This document shows positions 30,706 through 39,006 of a stretch of DNA of 64,000 nt, in pieces. The stretch's first letter is position 1, and each line of letters opens with the position of its first letter. This stretch comes from JBGTFE01 sp036403235 (lineage in GTDB: Bacteria > Acidobacteriota > Blastocatellia > Pyrinomonadales > Pyrinomonadaceae). The position numbers and the translations under genes were made by a program. Where the stretch lies: positions 62,001 to 126,000 of the forward strand of contig DASWRI010000067.1 in assembly GCA_036403235.1 (NCBI GenBank), written 5' to 3'. The notes beneath the pieces are model-generated. The model searched no databases. It was given only the letters and a program-made list of their open reading frames with translations, and was not told the origin of the DNA.

Positions 30706-32220
30706 TTATATCAGATATTTCCTCGCCGTTTCATTAAATGCGGCGATTTGAGCTTCGGCCCAATCTTCGTTTTTTCCTAACTCTTCGGCCATAATTCGCG
30801 CAGTTTCGGACGCGGATTCGATTGCGGCGCGCGCGTTTAGAAACAATGCGCGCGTTCGACGCGCGAGCGCATCTTCAACCGTCTGCGCCATTTCAATTCG
30901 CGCCGCGCGAACGATTTCCGCTTTCCGATAAGGCAAATCTTCGTGAATTTTTTCGGCCAGACCGGGATTTTCTTCAATCAGTTTTTGAATTTCGCGCTCG
31001 CTCGCATCGTAAATTTTTAAGTTTTCGGTGCGGCATTTTTTTTCCGGCAGCTTCGCCAATTTTATCGCCTGATTGACGGCGTCTTCCGCCATTCGGCGAT
31101 AAGTCGTCCATTTTCCGCCCGTCAGCGTGAGCAGATTCGCCGCGTCAATCTCAATCGTGTGGTCGCGCGCAAGCCGCGCCGTGTTTTTTGTATTTTCGTT
31201 TTTAACCAGCGGCCGGACGCCGGCAAAAACGCTCAAAACGTCTTCGCGGCGCGGCGCTTCGGCGAGATAATTCGCGGCGGTTTTCAAAACGAATTCGATT
31301 TCCCCGGCAAAAGCTTCCGGCTCTAATTCGGCTTTCCCGACGGGCGTATCGGTCGTTCCGACGAGAGTTTTGTCGTGCCACGGAATCGCGAATAAAACTC
31401 GGCCGTCCGAAGTTTTCGGAATCATCAAGGCACTTTCCGACGGCGCAAATTTCCTGTCGAAAACGAGATGAATTCCCTGGCTCGGCGCGATTATATTTTC
31501 GGCATTCGTCGTCGACAAACGCCGGACGGCATCGCAAAAAGCGCCCGTCGCGTTGATGACGATTTTTGCTTTGGCAGCGAATTCCGCGCCCGTTTCGGCA
31601 TCGTGAAATTTGACGCCGTCTATTTTTCCGTTTTCGGCTTTCGTAACGGCCGAGACGCGCGCGTAATTGAGCAGTGTCGCGCCTTGTGAAAAAGCGGTTT
31701 GGGCGAGATTTATCAAAAGCCGCGTGTCGTCAAACTGCCCGTCGAAATAAACGACGCCGCCTTTCAAGTTTTCGGATTTTATGTTCGGCAGGCGTTGAAG
31801 CGTCTCGCTTTTCGACAAAATTTGCGAGTTGCCGAAACTGTATCTGCCCGAAAGCAGATTGTAAATTTTCAAACCCGCGCCGTAAAAAATTTTGTCCCAA
31901 AGGGTGTAACACGGAACGACGAAAGCGGTTTTTTGAATCAAATGCGGCGCGTTTCTTAGCAGATTTCCGCGCTCTTTTAAGGCTTCTCTGACCAGTGAAA
32001 TGTTTCCCTGCGCCAGATAGCGGACGCCGCCGTGAACGAGTTTTGTGCTTTTTCCGGAAGTTCCCTTGCCGAAATCGCTCTGTTCGAGCAGCAAAACGTC
32101 AAAGCCGCGCGAAGCGGCGTCGACCGCGCAGCCGACGCCGCTCGCGCCGCCGCCGATGATGATAAAATCCCAGCTTTTTTCGCGCGAGAGCGCGCGCTTG
32201 AGCATTTCAGTCCGGTTCAT
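30706..32220 (-). CDS. glpD: Aerobic glycerol-3-phosphate dehydrogenase
   Basis: 504 residues. The FAD-binding start IIIGGGASGVGCAVDAASRG (about 20-39) and the substrate region KGTSGKSTKLVHGGVRYLAQ followed by a C-terminal LTGGKWTTYRRMAEDAV match GlpD of the FAD-dependent DAO superfamily, including the C-terminal helical domain. It oxidises glycerol-3-phosphate to dihydroxyacetone phosphate, passing electrons to quinone at the membrane. It stands alone; no glycerol kinase or transporter is next to it. Confidence 0.92.
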   Translation of the reverse strand: MNRTEMLKRALSREKSWDFIIIGGGASGVGCAVDAASRGFDVLLLEQSDFGKGTSGKSTKLVHGGVRYLAQGNISLVREALKERGNLLRNAPHLIQKTAFVVPCYTLWDKIFYGAGLKIYNLLSGRYSFGNSQILSKSETLQRLPNIKSENLKGGVVYFDGQFDDTRLLINLAQTAFSQGATLLNYARVSAVTKAENGKIDGVKFHDAETGAEFAAKAKIVINATGAFCDAVRRLSTTNAENIIAPSQGIHLVFDRKFAPSESALMIPKTSDGRVLFAIPWHDKTLVGTTDTPVGKAELEPEAFAGEIEFVLKTAANYLAEAPRREDVLSVFAGVRPLVKNENTKNTARLARDHTIEIDAANLLTLTGGKWTTYRRMAEDAVNQAIKLAKLPEKKCRTENLKIYDASEREIQKLIEENPGLAEKIHEDLPYRKAEIVRAARIEMAQTVEDALARRTRALFLNARAAIESASETARIMAEELGKNEDWAEAQIAAFNETARKYLI

Positions 32221-32271
32221 TCAGGAAAAACTTTAGCAAATTTGCGCGAAAATCTGTAAATTAAAAAAAGA

Positions 32272-32883
32272 ATGTCTGAAAAGTTTAACTCAAATCGCTC
32301 GAACGATTTATTTATTTTTAACTCGAAAAAAGATTATCTGCCGTGGATTTTGATTTTGGCGGCTATTGCGCTCGCCGTTTTGCAGCTCTGGCGGCAGGGC
32401 CGGGTCTGGTGGTGTCAGGTCGGCGATTACGCGCCGTGGTCGTGGACGGTTTTGAGCGCGCACAACTCGCAGCACCTCATCGACCCCTACACATTTACGC
32501 ACATTCTTCACGGCATTTTGTTTTTCTGGATTACGTCTTTAATTTTCGGGAAACTGCCGCTCGCGTGGCGCTTGTTGATTGCGATTTCGGTCGAATGCGC
32601 GTGGGAAATAGTGGAAAATACGAACACGGTCATTCAGCGTTACCGCGAAGCGACGATTTCGCTCGATTATTTCGGCGATTCCATCATCAATTCGCTCGGC
32701 GATATCCTGAGCTTCAGCTTCGGCTTCTGGCTCGCCGGCAAACTGCGTTTCTGGCTTTCGCTCGGATTTTTTGTCGTTGTCGAAATAATTCTGATTTTTT
32801 GTATTCGCGACAGCTTGGTGCTGAATATAATAATGCTGATTTATCCAATTGAAGCGATAAAAAGATGGCAGGCGGGAAGTTAA
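32272..32883 (+). CDS. UPF0314/DUF2585 membrane protein
   Basis: 203 residues with about five membrane helices. Conserved blocks of the DUF2585 family are clear: SQHLIDPYTFTHILHGILFF, the central CAWEIVENTNTVIQRYRE and the following DYFGDSIINSLGDILSFSFG. The family is known mainly from proteobacteria and has no assigned function; the many conserved His, Glu and Asp within membrane segments suggest a catalytic or metal role, which is inference. It is divergent from glpD and convergent with the GrdB-like gene. Confidence 0.8.
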   Translation: MSEKFNSNRSNDLFIFNSKKDYLPWILILAAIALAVLQLWRQGRVWWCQVGDYAPWSWTVLSAHNSQHLIDPYTFTHILHGILFFWITSLIFGKLPLAWRLLIAISVECAWEIVENTNTVIQRYREATISLDYFGDSIINSLGDILSFSFGFWLAGKLRFWLSLGFFVVVEIILIFCIRDSLVLNIIMLIYPIEAIKRWQAGS

Positions 32884-32948
32884 GATAAAAGCAAAAAGGC
32901 AAAAGTGAAGAAAAGTTGATTTCTTACTTTTGCCTTTTTGCTTTTATC
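32884..32948. repeat. 23-bp perfect intergenic inverted repeat
   Basis: GATAAAAGCAAAAAGGCAAA (from 32884) and its full inverse ending at 32948 pair over 23 bp without mismatch. It begins 1 nt after the UPF0314 stop and ends 11 nt before the convergent gene, so it probably terminates both. Confidence 0.9.
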
Positions 32949-32959
32949 TTCTGCCTTGT

Positions 32960-33820
32960 TTATCTTTCGCCGCGCGATTCTTCGGTTTCGGTTTCCAAAT
33001 CGACGACTAATTTTCTCGAACCGGGCTGGTCGAAAGTTTCAATCCAGCGCAGGGATTCGTCCAGAACGCGCAGTTGATATTCGGGCCAGTTCGGTTTTCC
33101 GGCGACACAGCCTAATTCGCCCGTGTAATAGGCGGTGCGCGGCGCGCGGATTTTGTCGGACATAACCGGGTCAACCGAAATAATCATCGTCGGGATGCCT
33201 TGCTGCTCGATTGTGCGCGCGACGATTCCGAGAGTTTGATGGCACAGACGCGAAGCCGGAATCAAAAGCGCGGCCTGCACCTGATAAGCGGCCAAGCGGT
33301 CAGCCAGGGCGGGCGCAAGTTCCTCGGCGACGAGACGCGCGTTCGGAATCCAGCTGCTCACGCTCCACCAGACTTGATTCAAGCCGCCGATAACGTTGCT
33401 CGACGCATAATCGAGCAGACGGTCGACCGGAATCTGCGCGTTGCGGTCTTGTTTGACGGCGGCCGCATCGTAGCCGCGCGCCGCATAAAGCAAATCTTCC
33501 GCTTCGACTTCAATCGGAATTTCGCGAAAGCTCGTGTCGCCGTCGCGCGATTCGATGTCAAAGCTTTCAGTTCCGTCGATATACGCGCCGGCCGAAGAAA
33601 TCAAGGCGAGATTGAGCATCGGAAGCGCGCGGCGCATCGGCGTAAACGGCGCGTTGACGTTTTCGACAAACGGGTAATTAATCAATCTTTCGTCGCCGCG
33701 CCAATTCTTAAAACGTCCCGAAAATGTGCTGATGCCTTCAATCGTCGCCGTATTTTTGACGGGCTTGGCGCGCTCGATTCCGAGACGGCGCTCGATATTT
33801 TCTCTAATCGTATTCAACAT
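32960..33820 (-). CDS. Glycine/sarcosine/D-proline reductase B-like protein
   Basis: 286 residues. The C-terminal half resembles the GrdB/PrdB selenoprotein-B family: QIPVDRLLDYASSNVIGGL, then QAALLIPASRLCHQTLGIVA near 190 and IEQQGIPTMIIS. In the true reductases a selenocysteine or cysteine sits in the P-V-U-P-L-C position; here the matching residue is Ser in PASRLC, with the following Cys kept. Free-living aerobes often carry such shortened relatives of unknown role. The gene follows the DUF4149 gene by 9 nt on the minus strand and probably shares its transcript. Reductase activity is doubtful. Confidence 0.6.
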   Translation of the reverse strand: MLNTIRENIERRLGIERAKPVKNTATIEGISTFSGRFKNWRGDERLINYPFVENVNAPFTPMRRALPMLNLALISSAGAYIDGTESFDIESRDGDTSFREIPIEVEAEDLLYAARGYDAAAVKQDRNAQIPVDRLLDYASSNVIGGLNQVWWSVSSWIPNARLVAEELAPALADRLAAYQVQAALLIPASRLCHQTLGIVARTIEQQGIPTMIISVDPVMSDKIRAPRTAYYTGELGCVAGKPNWPEYQLRVLDESLRWIETFDQPGSRKLVVDLETETEESRGER

Positions 33821-33829
33821 TTTTTTGTT

Positions 33830-34342
33830 TTAGAACTTAAATTCGGTTTTATCCTCGACCACTACATTTTTATCAGATTTTCTTCCAATCAAAAAGAACA
33901 GGACGAGCGCGACAATCATCGCGCCCAGCAAAACCCAAACCGAATATTGATGCAAATTGTTAAACTGAATCCGGAGCGGTTCGTCGGCCGCCATTTCTTC
34001 AATCGGTTTTCCGGCCTGCGTGCGCACGAGACGCATCCAGACGGCGATGACGAATTCGCCGACGGCGCACGCCAGCGTCAAAAGAACGAGCAGAAATCTT
34101 TCGGCCCAAATCCAGAAAGGCGCAAGCGCCGGTCGTTTGACGAAGGAAAACGCAAGCACAATCAGGCTTATGACGAGCCCGCCCAGGTTTACAATCATCA
34201 GCGTTCGCGATACGACCGAACCGGCCAGCTCGCGATTTTCCAGAACGGCAAACGCGCTCGGCGCAACCGCGAAACTGAAGAAACACGCCGCGCCCAGCCA
34301 CAAACCAATCAGCAATGCCCGAAAATTCGAAAGAAAATTCAT
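33830..34342 (-). CDS. DUF4149 membrane protein
   Basis: 170 residues with four membrane helices (about 7-30, 42-65, 75-98, 130-150). The opening LIGLWLGAACFFSFAVAPSAF and the later NNLHQYSVWVLLGAM fit the DUF4149 (TMEM205-like) family. Function unknown. The C-terminus is a short charged tail. It is followed by the GrdB-like gene and divergent from the sensor kinase. Confidence 0.75.
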   Translation of the reverse strand: MNFLSNFRALLIGLWLGAACFFSFAVAPSAFAVLENRELAGSVVSRTLMIVNLGGLVISLIVLAFSFVKRPALAPFWIWAERFLLVLLTLACAVGEFVIAVWMRLVRTQAGKPIEEMAADEPLRIQFNNLHQYSVWVLLGAMIVALVLFFLIGRKSDKNVVVEDKTEFKF

Positions 34343-34379
34343 TATTTTTTTACGCTCAAAACTTGTTTGTATTATATAC

Positions 34380-34451
34380 AGTGAAAAGTGAATAGTGAAA
34401 AGTGAATAGTGGAAAACAAAAACTTTTCACTTTTCTCTTTTCTCTTTTCGC
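34380..34451. repeat. Intergenic inverted repeat before the sensor kinase
   Basis: The left arm has AGTGAAAAGTGAAT in tandem (34380-34411) and the right arm CTTTTCACTTTTCTCTTTTC (34423-34442 and beyond) is its approximate inverse. It lies between divergent genes. Confidence 0.75.
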
Positions 34452-34462
34452 TAATAAAATAC

Positions 34463-34492
34463 TTGCATTCGGCGCGCATTTTATAGCATAAT
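34463..34492 (+). promoter_or_regulatory. Candidate promoter of the sensor kinase
   Basis: TTGCAT (34463-34468) and CATAAT (34487-34492) with an 18-bp spacer. The start codon lies about 75 nt downstream. Confidence 0.35.
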
Positions 34493-34567
34493 TTATGTGG
34501 CAAACATTGTTTTTGCCGTGCCAACAACACAATCCCCGAAGTCTCCTTTCATTCTTAAAAATTTATT

Positions 34568-36580
34568 ATGAAAAAGTTCGAGATGCGGAGCGTTTTCTCA
34601 TCGCTTATTTTATCCGTTTTTATTATTCTTTTTATTTTCTTTTTGTGGACATTCGGCGAGAACTTTATTTTTATGCTCGTCGAGCTGGTCGTGCCGGCAA
34701 CACACGTTTACACGTGGTGGAAGTTTGCGCTTTTGCTCGGGCTCGGAGTTTTCGTCGCTTATCTGGCCGAAACTTACGGCGTCAAGCGAGTTCTTCCGTT
34801 TAGCGTCGGATTTTTAGCTTCATGGTTTGTCTTGAGCGTTTTAGCCAAAGCGTTTCTCGGCGTCGGTCTGATGTTCATACTGGTTTTTTTGATTGTCGCG
34901 CTGACACTTCTCATGGTTCAAATCAAAAAGCTCTGGCTGATTGATTCGGAGTTGACCGAAAAAATGGTCGCGCTCGCCTCGACCGGCCATCATCTCGAAG
35001 GAAAGCCCGCCGATTTACGCATCGAGAGCGGTTTGAAGCTGCTCGAAACCGTTTTGCCGCTTTCCGAAGCGATTGTTTTTCGCTACGACTCAAACCGCGA
35101 GCTGACGCCGGTCGGGCGCGCGCGCAACGATAATTCGAACGATTCGCTCATCGCGCGGCAGGCGGCGTGGCGCGAAAACATCGAGCTTTGCGAGCAGGCG
35201 CTGGTAACGCGGCAGACGGTCGTGCAGACGGACGAAAACAATCATCATTCGGCGCGCGTCGCGCTGCCGCTGATTTACGAAGGAACAATCGTCGGCGTTT
35301 TGTTCGTCAAGATTCATCAAAACTTCGAGCTCGCCGACCAGAATCTGCTCGAAGCGTTCAGCGGCCAGCTCGCCCGAAACTTCCAGCGCAAAGAGCTGAC
35401 GGCGAAAAGCCTTCCGCACAAATCATGGTGGAGTTTTCTCTCGACTCACTCGTCCGAAAACCGCGTCGACATCATCAATTTGATTCAAAGCGCGATGAAG
35501 GAACAGAGTTTTGGCGCGCTCGCCAGCTCTTATTTGAAAGAAGCTCACGCCGTCGCGTATCTCGACGGAACGCTCGCGTATCTCAACCGGCAGATGCGCC
35601 ATCTCGCCAAACTAAATTCCGACGAGATTTACGAGCTCGACCTGTTCAGCCTGCTCGAACAATTTAAAACCGCGGTTTTCAGCGAGCCGCGTCTCGCCAT
35701 TCGCCGTGTTCTGCAGACGGGCGAGAACTTTAAGGCCGAGCTGTTCTTTGCCGAAACCAATAAAACTCTCAAAGTACAGATTTCGCTCGTCAAAGTCCCT
35801 TCGAACGAACAGTCGATTCACGACACAAACGTGCCGATGATGCCCGCCTGTTTTCTGATTACGTTCCGGGACATTTCCGCCGTCAAGGAAAACGAAAAAC
35901 TGCGCAGCGATATGGCTTCCTTGATGTCGCACGAGCTGCGCACGCCGATTACGAGCATCAGCGGTTTTGCGCAGCTTCTTTTGATGGACGAAAACATACC
36001 GGAAGACGCGCGCGAATTTCTTGAAATTATCGGCACCGAATCGCAGCGGCTTTCAAAAATGCTCTCGACGTTTCTATCGGTTTCGAATCTAGAACAATCC
36101 GACAAACAGGAAGTTACCAAAACGCCGGTCAAGCTCGATTCGGTCGTGCAGGAAGTCGTCGATGATTTACGCGAAATGGCAAAGAAAAAGCGCATTCGCC
36201 TCGTCGAGCAGGCCAATTCGCATCTTCCGCCCGTCGCCGCCGACAAAGGCTTGATAACGCGCGCCGTCTCGCATCTTATCGACAACGCCATCAAATACAG
36301 CCCCGAACGAACGAGCGTGATTATCTCGACAATTTTAGAATCGGATTTTCTGCGCGTCGTCGTCGAAGACCGCGGCTACGGGATTCCTTCGAGCGAGCAC
36401 GAAAAAATCTGGCAGAAATTCTACCGCGTCGCCCGCGAAGGTCAGGACAAGGAAGAAGAATCGACCGGCCTCGGACTTTCTCTCGTCAAAGAAATCGCCG
36501 AACAGCACGGCGGCCAGGTGACGGTCGAATCCGAAGTCGGCCAGGGCTCGCGCTTCAGCATCGCGCTGCCGCGATTGTAA
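34568..36580 (+). CDS. Sensor histidine kinase (membrane, GAF, PAS-like)
   Basis: 670 residues. Four to five membrane helices fill about 8-125, a GAF-like domain lies about 140-275 (SGLKLLETVLPLSEAIVFRY), and a PAS-like domain about 305-430. The kinase core has the H-box SHELRTPITSISGFAQLL (about 455), N-box DNAIKYS, G1 VEDRGYGIP and G2 STGLGLSLVKEIAEQHGG. It autophosphorylates and passes phosphate to a response regulator, but none is next door, so it is an orphan kinase. The membrane part has no large periplasmic loop, suggesting it senses within the membrane or through GAF/PAS ligands. Confidence 0.9.
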   Translation: MKKFEMRSVFSSLILSVFIILFIFFLWTFGENFIFMLVELVVPATHVYTWWKFALLLGLGVFVAYLAETYGVKRVLPFSVGFLASWFVLSVLAKAFLGVGLMFILVFLIVALTLLMVQIKKLWLIDSELTEKMVALASTGHHLEGKPADLRIESGLKLLETVLPLSEAIVFRYDSNRELTPVGRARNDNSNDSLIARQAAWRENIELCEQALVTRQTVVQTDENNHHSARVALPLIYEGTIVGVLFVKIHQNFELADQNLLEAFSGQLARNFQRKELTAKSLPHKSWWSFLSTHSSENRVDIINLIQSAMKEQSFGALASSYLKEAHAVAYLDGTLAYLNRQMRHLAKLNSDEIYELDLFSLLEQFKTAVFSEPRLAIRRVLQTGENFKAELFFAETNKTLKVQISLVKVPSNEQSIHDTNVPMMPACFLITFRDISAVKENEKLRSDMASLMSHELRTPITSISGFAQLLLMDENIPEDAREFLEIIGTESQRLSKMLSTFLSVSNLEQSDKQEVTKTPVKLDSVVQEVVDDLREMAKKKRIRLVEQANSHLPPVAADKGLITRAVSHLIDNAIKYSPERTSVIISTILESDFLRVVVEDRGYGIPSSEHEKIWQKFYRVAREGQDKEEESTGLGLSLVKEIAEQHGGQVTVESEVGQGSRFSIALPRL

Positions 36581-37091
36581 AAACCGTCTTTGCAACAAGG
36601 CAGAAACCCGCGCGTGCGGCAAGGGAGCTCGATTTTTGATTTTTGATTTTTGATTGGTCGCTTGCAGTAATGCCAATCTAAAAGGATTTTTGACAATTGC
36701 GGCCGGCCGCGCCCGTCGCCAACGGCGACAAACAATATAGCATAGGGTTAAATGAGCGAAGCGAATGCAACCCTATGTATTTGATAATCGACCAACGGCT
36801 CGCTGAAGGCGAGCAACATCAACCGTTTGATTGTTCGACGCCTTCAGCGTCTGCAATATTTTCTCGCAACGGTCGCAGGGTTGCGCTCAACTTCGTCGCA
36901 GGGTTGCGCTCAACTTCGTTTCGCTTAACCCTACGCTATATTGTTTGTCGCTTTCAGCGACTTTGCCAGATGCAACTTTGCAACTCTAGGCTGCAAAGCT
37001 ACAATTGGCAGCTTCAACTTCGCATCTCTGACCTGCGAGAGTGTAAATGTAAGCTGCAAATTTGAATTCGAAGCCTTAAAGGCGGATTTTG
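36581..37091. other. Repeat-rich non-coding gap
   Basis: No gene is seen between the convergent kinase and WecG-type genes. The gap begins with a GC-rich piece (CAGAAACCCGCGCGTGCGG), a fourfold GATTTTT run (36631-36657), then a large inverted repeat (36726-36950) and a degenerate stretch of TGCAACTTTGCAACT-like words (36970-37060). Confidence 0.6.
36726..36950. repeat. 225-bp inverted-repeat element (MITE/REPIN-like)
   Basis: CGACAAACAATATAGCATAG (from 36726) and the following GGGTTAA plus GAGCGAAGCGAA pair with TTCGTTTCGCTTAACCCT (from 36915) and CGCTATATTGTTTGTCG (to 36950). Inside is an exact 23-bp tandem duplication beginning GTCGCAGGGTTGCGCTCA at 36872 and 36895, plus smaller dyads. It has no reading frame and resembles short interspersed palindromic elements. 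Confidence 0.75.
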
Positions 37092-37874
37092 CTACTCGAA
37101 TTTTTTCAAACCTAATAGTTGAAGCGTCGCCAGCCAGACGAAGCGCGGGTTGAGGATTAAATATCTTCGCCAGAGGCGTTTCGGTTCCTGAGTCAGGCGA
37201 AAAAGCCATTCGAGGCCTAATTTGCCCATCCACGCGGGCGACTCTTTCACGTTTCCCGCGTAAAAGTCGAACGACGCGCCGACGCCGAGCAGCACCGATT
37301 TTAATTTGTCTTTGTGCGCCGCCATCCAGTTTTCCTGTTTCGGACAGCCGAGCCCCATAAATAAAATGTCGGGCGCGGAGCTTGCGATTTCCGTCGTCAC
37401 GCCTGCGTCTTCGGCTTCGGTCAACGGGCGAAAAGGCGGCGAAAAGGCGTAAGCGATTTTCAAATTCGGGTAATCTTTTTTTGCGCGCGCCAGCATCGCG
37501 TCGATGACTTCCTGTTTGCCGCCGTAAAATCCGACGCTCAAATCGTTTTTTTCGGCAAATGCACACAGCGAAATCATTAAATCGTTGGCGCGGACGCGGC
37601 TCGCGCCCTTTTTTCCCTGAAGCTTCTGCATCCAGACAAGCGGCATTCCGTCGGTCACAATCAAATCCGCGCCGTTGACGGTTTTTGCAAATTCCGCGTT
37701 GTCGTAAGACTCCATTACCATATGAACGGTCGAAAAACAGACGTAGCCGCCCGCGCCCGTTTTTACCAGCCCGGCAACTTTTGCGATGGCCGCGTCGTGC
37801 GTCACCACGTCGGGAAAAAGGCTGACGACGCGGACGCGATTTGATTTATCTATCGAGATTTTAACTTTCTGCAT
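37092..37874 (-). CDS. WecG/TagA/CpsF-family glycosyltransferase
   Basis: 260 residues of the GT26 family. Signature parts: CFSTVHMVMESYDNAEFA, then NGADLIVTDGMPLVWMQKL near 90 with the catalytic TDGMP, SVGFYGGKQEVIDAM, and DILFMGLGCPKQENWMA, with a basic C-terminus after LGLEWLFRLTQEPKRLWRRY. These enzymes add a sugar such as N-acetylmannosaminuronic acid or ManNAc to a polyprenyl-linked acceptor. It overlaps the upstream GT4 gene by 14 nt, so the two are coupled. It belongs to the exopolysaccharide group at 37-40.6 kb. Confidence 0.9.
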   Translation of the reverse strand: MQKVKISIDKSNRVRVVSLFPDVVTHDAAIAKVAGLVKTGAGGYVCFSTVHMVMESYDNAEFAKTVNGADLIVTDGMPLVWMQKLQGKKGASRVRANDLMISLCAFAEKNDLSVGFYGGKQEVIDAMLARAKKDYPNLKIAYAFSPPFRPLTEAEDAGVTTEIASSAPDILFMGLGCPKQENWMAAHKDKLKSVLLGVGASFDFYAGNVKESPAWMGKLGLEWLFRLTQEPKRLWRRYLILNPRFVWLATLQLLGLKKFE

Positions 37875-38931
37875 CGACTTTGATTTCCGCGTAGATACTT
37901 TCCAGACGTTTTATATAATCGTTAAAATTGTATTTTTTCTCGATTGTTTCGCGCGCGTTCCGTCGCAAAAGTCTCCAATCGGCTTGACCGGAAAGCAGGA
38001 ATTTTAATTTTTCCGCGATTTGCGCAACGTTTCGAGGCCCGGTCAAAAAACCGTTCGAGCCGTCATTAATGACCGACGGAATCGAGCCGATTCGTGACGC
38101 GACCGGAACGCAGCCCGCCGCCATCGCTTCGAGCAGCGCGACCGGCAAACCTTCGTAATAGGACGGCAAAACGAAAATATCGCTTTCGGCGAGCGCGCGC
38201 CATTTTTCCGCGCCGGAGACGATGCCGCCGTAAAAAAATTTGTCGCCCAGAATTTTCGTCATCTCGGCGGCGAAGAAGTTTTCCGCTTCGCCCGTCCCGT
38301 AACATTTGAAATCGAATCGAAATTTTTCTTCCTTCAAAATGCGGCAGGCCTCGATGATTTCGCGCAGCCCTTTATCTCGGTGGATACGCCCGAGAAAGAC
38401 GATGGTTTTTTCGCTTGTTTCCGATTTTCTCGGCTGTACTTCATCAAGCGCGACGGCGTTTTCGAGAACGCGAACGTCCGTCTGCGGCCAGCGCTTTTCG
38501 ATAAATTTTCGTTCGAGCTCGCTCAGAACGACGACCACTTTTGCCTGCGCGAGCATTTTCCCGGTCAGCCGTTCAAAAAAACTGCTGCTGAATTTCTGCG
38601 TAAAAAATCTTCCGCCGTGCAGGTGAAGCAAAATCGGGCGATTGGCCGCCTTCGCCAGCGCGGCGTCGCGCATAATCGAAAGCGGCGCGAGCGCCGTGTT
38701 GATGTGCACGACGTCGATTTTTTTAGCTTGAATTTCCCGCCGCAAACGCGGTATGGCCGAGATTTGCCGGAAAAACCATCCGGCGCTCGTCTTTTCGCCG
38801 TCTCGCCGGCCCGCCGCAAAATGATAAAATTCGCTGGCGCCGCGCGCGACAATCTGGCCGACGACGGACGAAATTCCGCTCACATTATGCTGCGTTTCGA
38901 GGCTCGGCGCGGTTATCAGAATCTTCGACAT
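37861..38931 (-). CDS. Glycosyltransferase family 4
   Basis: 356 residues with the two-lobe GT-B fold. The N-terminal lobe begins ILITAPSLETQHNVSGISSV; the C-terminal lobe has VFLGRIHRDKGLREIIEA and the nucleotide-sugar site FVLPSYYEGLPVALLEAMAAG with the conserved Glu pair. It transfers a sugar from an NDP donor onto a growing glycan. It overlaps the WecG-type gene and is divergent from the WbaP-type gene with only 75 nt between, so all three are likely co-regulated. Confidence 0.9.
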   Translation of the reverse strand: MSKILITAPSLETQHNVSGISSVVGQIVARGASEFYHFAAGRRDGEKTSAGWFFRQISAIPRLRREIQAKKIDVVHINTALAPLSIMRDAALAKAANRPILLHLHGGRFFTQKFSSSFFERLTGKMLAQAKVVVVLSELERKFIEKRWPQTDVRVLENAVALDEVQPRKSETSEKTIVFLGRIHRDKGLREIIEACRILKEEKFRFDFKCYGTGEAENFFAAEMTKILGDKFFYGGIVSGAEKWRALAESDIFVLPSYYEGLPVALLEAMAAGCVPVASRIGSIPSVINDGSNGFLTGPRNVAQIAEKLKFLLSGQADWRLLRRNARETIEKKYNFNDYIKRLESIYAEIKVDAES

Positions 38932-39006
38932 ATTTGCGGCAAACGAAAAGAATATCTTAAATGCAAGTCTAACGAAAGTTGCAAGTCGGCGGCGGTTGGC
39001 TTAAAA

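Noticed and set aside
32960..33820. A selenoprotein with in-frame TGA
   Set aside because: The family position that can be selenocysteine is a normal Ser codon, and no SECIS-like need arises.
38380..39006. Long N-terminal extension of the WbaP-type protein
   Set aside because: This part of the frame is the complement of the GT4 gene, which has full family motifs; the real protein begins at 39007.
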